DNA from: Dehalococcoidia bacterium | Lineage (GTDB): Bacteria; Chloroflexota; Dehalococcoidia; Lucifugimonadales; Lucifugimonadaceae | Length of the DNA: 6,757 nucleotides | Reading direction: 5' to 3' | NCBI GenBank assembly: GCA_028278465.1 | Contig: JANQEF010000235.1 | Span: forward strand, 1 to 6,757 | Shown: positions 3,955 through 6,757 of the stretch, piece after piece | Layout: every line of letters begins with the position of its first letter | How positions within the stretch are numbered: position 1 is the first letter of the stretch | Made by a program: the position numbers and the translations under genes | Notes under the pieces: model-generated | The model's database searches: none | The model's input: only the letters and a program-made list of their open reading frames with translations | What the model was told of the DNA's origin: nothing

Positions 3955-6275
3955 CCTCGCTTAACGACACAACACACCTGGAGAGCCAGCTTTCGTCGCT
4001 GTTCCGCGTAGAAGCGGAGCAGGCACATCTGCCGCAGGAAACCTGGCAAGCGATACGCCCCCAGATGGGCGAGCCAAACGCACCGAGCGTGCTCTGGCGA
4101 CTAAGTAATGCCATCAGCTTCCCGCGTTGGAAGAACCCCCTGATGAATGCCAAAACGGTGAGGTATGCCGCTCCAGCGGCCACGATTCTGCTCGCAGCGA
4201 TAGCAGCGGTGCTGTTCATCCTGCTCGTCAACGATGACGAGGACGGGCCAGTGCCGGCCGCCACTCCGACACCCGAGCAGCAAACGCCGACCCCACCTCC
4301 GGCAACGGAAGCACCGACGGTGGAACGGCCGGACGAGTTGGCCGCCATCATTACGACACTCGCCAGCCAGGACCGTTTCCTCTCGATCATCGACTACGTG
4401 ACCCCGGAGTTCGCGGCATTCTCAGAGGATGTGTTCGAAAACGCGATGCGGGCATCGCTGGTGTGGCAACAGGCCACCGAAGCAGGTGATTGGACGATCG
4501 AGTTCACATCGCAGGGCTTTGCCGTCGCCCACCTGAACGAACTCCCGGCGGCGAGTCTTGTTTTCAAGCTGATAGATGGCGAGTGGCGGCTCGACCCCGG
4601 CCCATTCGCGCTCCGATCGGCGTATTTCGTTATCGATGAAGAGGCCGTCAATGGACCGCTGCTGGACTCTGAGGCCAACGTAACTTTCTTCGGTGACATT
4701 CCGCAGAGAGGAGAGCCACAGGAGCGACCACGGTTCACTCGCATCGACCAGGACCGGTTCGTCTACGCGACAGAGCTGCAGGCGCGGACATCTTCAACCG
4801 CGCACGTCGACTTCAACGAGGCGCAATGGATGATCGACGGAGTTGTCGAGCCTGTGACGCTGCTGTGGGCATCGGGTTTCGAAAAGCAGCCCGGTGTGTT
4901 CGAGTATCCGGGCGACGAGAGCGCCAACTGGTTCACCGATGTGATGCTGGCGACTTCAGGTCCTGTGGACGAAGGGACGAATATGGAACTGCGCCTCACG
5001 ATCACCATCGGTGAGGGCAGCGAAGCGTATGGCGCGACCATCGTCCGCACTTTTCAGGCTGGCAACGTGAGAGTCCCGGGGTCACTGGACACGTCTCCTG
5101 CACCTGCCAGCCCGACGCCGATCCCAACACCGACGCCGTCACCAATACCGACGCCGTCACCAATGGAGATTGTCCCTATCGCCGATCTCGGTGAGCCGGT
5201 GTCCGGCACCGTGTACGAAGAACTTCTATCCCGGATTCCAGACACCGCCAACGCTCGTGAGTTCTTGCGCCTGTCGGACTTCGCTGGTACCTGGGAGCTG
5301 CTGGGCATTCCGGCGATCCAGCCGGGCACGGATGCTGAGGCCGCTCTCGACCAGTTCCTTGGCTACATCGACAGGACGGGCCAGTCGGACGAGTTGCAGC
5401 CGAACTCCCCCGCCTGGCCGCTCGGGATGCGCGACTACCTGTCCCGGATCGACTGGTACACGGATGTGGCGTTCGACCCCTGGAGTGTCGATCAGGCAGC
5501 GACAGCCGGTACTCCGCCAAACCTGTATGACGTTGCGCTGGGAGACTTCGACCCCGCTGCAACCTCAAACGCCCTGGCATCCTGCGAGTGTGAGCAGCCG
5601 GACATCCAGACGCACGAGGGTGTGGACTTCTATTCGTGGGGTGAAGGTGGTGTCGGTGACATCGCGAAGCGTTTCAGCCGCCCGCTTTACGACCACGTCG
5701 GCCGCGGCCCACGCGTCCTGGTTGGCGACGATGAGGCGTACTGGACCACGTTCGACGAAGAGATGGAGTCACTTATCGATGTCGCAAGCGGCACGACGCC
5801 GTCGCTGGCGAGCAACTCTGACTTCGCAGAAACGGTCGCATGGATGAATTCGCTCGGCTTCATGCGAGACATCACCCTGCTGTCGACAGGCTTTTCGATC
5901 GATGAGGCTGTGACGTTGCCGGGGAGGAGCCAGGGTAGTACGGAGGTCCTGTTCAGGGAGGTGCTGCTGGAAACGCCCCTGATGCTGCCGTTCGAGCTGG
6001 CGGCGTCCGGCAGTGGTCTCTTCGAAGACCGCGTGTTTGTTGGACTGGTGATCTCCAACTCCGATGCCCCGACGGCCGCGCAAAACGTTGCGCTGCTTGA
6101 GGAGCGCCTGCGGAACGTGCGAATAGACGACAGGAGTGACGCCAGATGGTCTGACCTGATCGATCGGGTTGAGATCGCGCAGGAAGACAGGTTCGTCTTG
6201 GCGCGGATCTACTTCAACGACCCGCCGCGTCAGCTGCAACTCGGAGCCGCAATCTCCTTCCTGGTCCACGAGTAG
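3951..6275 (+). CDS. Probable single-pass membrane anti-sigma factor with large extracytoplasmic sensor region
   Basis: This encodes 774 residues from a GTG overlapping the sigma stop. Residues 1-71 are a cytoplasmic segment with a helix-like stretch (LESQLSSLFRVEAEQ, then LPQETWQAI); it lacks the HxxxCxxC zinc motif of classical anti-sigma domains. One membrane helix spans about 72-93. A Thr/Pro linker (about 102-125) leads outside. Region A (126-225) ends in VFKLIDGEWRLDPG, which looks NTF2-like (a guess). Region B (about 240-376) seems beta-rich. A second Thr/Ser/Pro linker (382-404) precedes region C (about 420-774), which has FDPAATSNALASCECEQPD, VDFYSWGEGG and HVGRGPRVLVGDDEAYW. I recall similar sequences as secreted proteins of unknown function in Chloroflexota, without having searched. 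The only cysteines are C545 and C547. By position and topology the protein should bind the sigma factor inside and sense a signal outside. The anti-sigma role is inferred from context and architecture, not from a recognised domain. Its length is far above the usual 200-300 residues of such partners. Confidence 0.75.
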   Translation: MTSLNDTTHLESQLSSLFRVEAEQAHLPQETWQAIRPQMGEPNAPSVLWRLSNAISFPRWKNPLMNAKTVRYAAPAATILLAAIAAVLFILLVNDDEDGPVPAATPTPEQQTPTPPPATEAPTVERPDELAAIITTLASQDRFLSIIDYVTPEFAAFSEDVFENAMRASLVWQQATEAGDWTIEFTSQGFAVAHLNELPAASLVFKLIDGEWRLDPGPFALRSAYFVIDEEAVNGPLLDSEANVTFFGDIPQRGEPQERPRFTRIDQDRFVYATELQARTSSTAHVDFNEAQWMIDGVVEPVTLLWASGFEKQPGVFEYPGDESANWFTDVMLATSGPVDEGTNMELRLTITIGEGSEAYGATIVRTFQAGNVRVPGSLDTSPAPASPTPIPTPTPSPIPTPSPMEIVPIADLGEPVSGTVYEELLSRIPDTANAREFLRLSDFAGTWELLGIPAIQPGTDAEAALDQFLGYIDRTGQSDELQPNSPAWPLGMRDYLSRIDWYTDVAFDPWSVDQAATAGTPPNLYDVALGDFDPAATSNALASCECEQPDIQTHEGVDFYSWGEGGVGDIAKRFSRPLYDHVGRGPRVLVGDDEAYWTTFDEEMESLIDVASGTTPSLASNSDFAETVAWMNSLGFMRDITLLSTGFSIDEAVTLPGRSQGSTEVLFREVLLETPLMLPFELAASGSGLFEDRVFVGLVISNSDAPTAAQNVALLEERLRNVRIDDRSDARWSDLIDRVEIAQEDRFVLARIYFNDPPRQLQLGAAISFLVHE
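5129..5164 (+). repeat. Perfect 18-bp tandem repeat encoding the Thr-Pro linker
   Basis: ACCGACGCCGTCACCAAT occurs twice back to back (5129-5146 and 5147-5164) with no mismatch. It encodes a six-residue P-T-P-S-P-I/M period of the linker between the middle and C-terminal outer regions. Exact identity suggests a recent duplication by slippage, so linker length probably varies between strains. Confidence 0.8.
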
Positions 6276-6300
6276 TACTGAGCCTGCCGCCTGTGGTGGC

Positions 6301-6333
6301 CACACCCGTGCGGGGCAGGGCGTGCCGGGTGTG
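6301..6333 (+). terminator. Possible transcription-ending hairpin after the sigma/anti-sigma operon
   Basis: CACACCCG (6301-6308) is the exact reverse complement of CGGGTGTG (6326-6333), with a G-rich 17-nt loop, 26 nt after the anti-sigma stop. The expected U-tract is missing (only TTCCC follows), so termination activity is uncertain. The following inverted-repeat element could share or compete for this role, because the stem overlaps its first 3 nt. Confidence 0.25.
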
Positions 6334-6439
6334 TTCCCTGAGCGAAGTCGAAGGGTCTCTAGAGGGGCCAACCTGTCCTGTCAGGCGAGCCGATGCCCCA
6401 GAGGTCCTTCGACTCCGCTGCGCTCCGCTCAGGAAACAC
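6331..6439 (+). repeat. 109-bp inverted-repeat element, copy B
   Basis: The left arm (6331-6355) opens GTGTTCCCTGAGCGAAG and continues TCGAAGGG. The right arm (6405-6439) carries one extra 10-nt unit (two in copy A) and ends CTCAGGAAACAC. The interior is mostly different from copy A but keeps TGTCAGG at the same distance from the left arm, and CCAGAG just before the right arm. An inner stem GGGGC/GCCCC (6364-6368 with 6395-6399) is present. Orientation is the same as copy A, 3174 nt away. Confidence 0.75.
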
Positions 6440-6528
6440 TTCGACCTCCCTTGCCCAAACCGATCGCCCCCCACCCATAGGACGAATGGCCTGTCCCTTT
6501 GTCCGGCGTGGCGCATCTCATTGGGCGG

Positions 6529-6534
6529 TATAGT
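6529..6534 (+). promoter_or_regulatory. Weak -10 candidate (TATAGT) for the SRPBCC gene
   Basis: TATAGT is one base off the sigma-70 consensus and would give a leader of about 90 nt to the ATG at 6633. The hexamer at a 17-nt spacing upstream does not resemble TTGACA, so support is limited. Confidence 0.25.
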
Positions 6535-6557
6535 CCGAAAACCGTAAACACGCCCGC

Positions 6558-6594
6558 GAAGACCGCACCCGCCGGTTGAAGACCACACCCGCCG
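6558..6594 (+). repeat. Tandem 17-nt repeat, 20-nt period, in the presumed leader
   Basis: GAAGACCGCACCCGCCG (6558-6574) and GAAGACCACACCCGCCG (6578-6594) differ at one base. The 20-nt period is close to two helical turns, so a protein bound at both sites would sit on one face of the DNA. They lie 39 nt upstream of the SRPBCC start codon. Confidence 0.65.
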
Positions 6595-6620
6595 ACTCAC
6601 ACAGCATCCGAAACCCGCAC

Positions 6621-6625
6621 AGGAG
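6621..6625 (+). promoter_or_regulatory. Ribosome binding site of the SRPBCC gene
   Basis: AGGAG stands 7 nt before the ATG at 6633 and supports that start. Confidence 0.7.
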
Positions 6626-6632
6626 CAGCGCC

Positions 6633-6757
6633 ATGGCCAGACACCGTCGCACTTACTCGACCCGCATCGATGCACCGCCGGACCGTGTCTGGGAAGCGCT
6701 CGCCGACTTCGGCAACGTCTCCAACTCGTCGCCGCTCGTAGCCTCGTCGCAGCAAAC
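6633..6757 (+). CDS. SRPBCC (START/polyketide-cyclase-like) family protein, N-terminal part
   Basis: The gene runs off the right edge; 41 complete codons are visible. The first residues, YSTRIDAPPDRVWEALADFG (8-27), form the hallmark opening of SRPBCC proteins: a beta strand, then Ala-Pro-x-x-x-Val-Trp followed by a helix ending in Asp-Phe. NVSNSSPLV then takes the place of the common 'W.P.v' turn. These helix-grip proteins bind hydrophobic ligands in a cavity and serve in lipid, polyketide or stress-related roles; the visible part cannot say which. There is no signal peptide, so it is probably cytoplasmic. The start is well supported by AGGAG 7 nt upstream. It follows the sigma/anti-sigma operon in the same direction but about 360 nt away, so it is probably a separate transcription unit. 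Confidence 0.75.
   Translation, partial: MARHRRTYSTRIDAPPDRVWEALADFGNVSNSSPLVASSQQ

Larger units (their letters stand above)
6276..6632. other. Non-coding stretch between the anti-sigma and SRPBCC genes
   Basis: These 357 nt hold a possible terminator hairpin (6301-6333), the second inverted-repeat element (6331-6439), a weak promoter candidate (6529-6534), a 20-nt-period tandem repeat (6558-6594) and the ribosome binding site of the next gene. The frames open across it are interrupted by, or read through, these repeats and do not look like genes. Confidence 0.7.

Noticed and set aside
5170..5847. Plus-strand frame of 225 codons inside the anti-sigma gene
   Set aside because: It is out of frame with the well-supported 774-codon gene, and the product is Ser/Arg/Thr-rich, typical of a shifted GC-rich frame.
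6214..6675. Minus-strand frame of 153 codons over the right intergenic region
   Set aside because: It runs through the inverted-repeat element and the start of the SRPBCC gene, and is Arg/Gly/Ser-rich with no domain pattern.

Overview
The window is GC-rich DNA from a bacterial chromosome, most likely an uncultured member of the Chloroflexota. This placement is an inference. It rests on secreted proteins with Thr-Pro linkers, on the scattered inverted repeats built on CCTTCGACTCCGCTCAGGA-type sequence, and on a large secreted domain that I recall, without having searched, from that phylum. No rRNA, tRNA, CRISPR array or transposase is visible.

Left part (1-2552). The 3' portion of a patatin-like phospholipase gene enters from the left edge on the + strand. 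It converges on a minus-strand pair: a class I/II PLP-dependent aminotransferase (1368-2552) and, 4 nt behind its stop, a small lipoprotein with a Cu/Zn-SOD-like (CHRD-like) fold (860-1363). The pair has a likely promoter with a TATAAT box near 2609-2614, inside an imperfect dyad.

Centre (2553-3357). About 800 nt without a gene is packed with hairpins and short repeats of several families. It ends in a 120-bp inverted-repeat element and a GGAACCTTT motif that could be an ECF-type -35 box.

Right part (3358-6757). An ECF sigma factor gene overlaps, by GTGA, a 774-residue single-pass membrane protein that is probably its anti-sigma partner. That protein has a short cytoplasmic N-terminus, one membrane helix, a Thr-Pro linker and a roughly 650-residue extracytoplasmic sensor region whose only two cysteines form a CxC motif. 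A second copy of the inverted-repeat element lies just downstream in the same orientation, so the sigma/anti-sigma operon is bracketed by direct copies. After another non-coding stretch with a tandem repeat in the presumed leader, an SRPBCC-family gene begins and runs off the right edge.

The most distinctive unit is the sigma/anti-sigma pair: an envelope-sensing switch in which the membrane protein would hold the sigma factor until its large outer domain detects an unknown signal. The other genes (lipid hydrolase, aminotransferase, lipoprotein, SRPBCC protein) show no clear pathway link to it.
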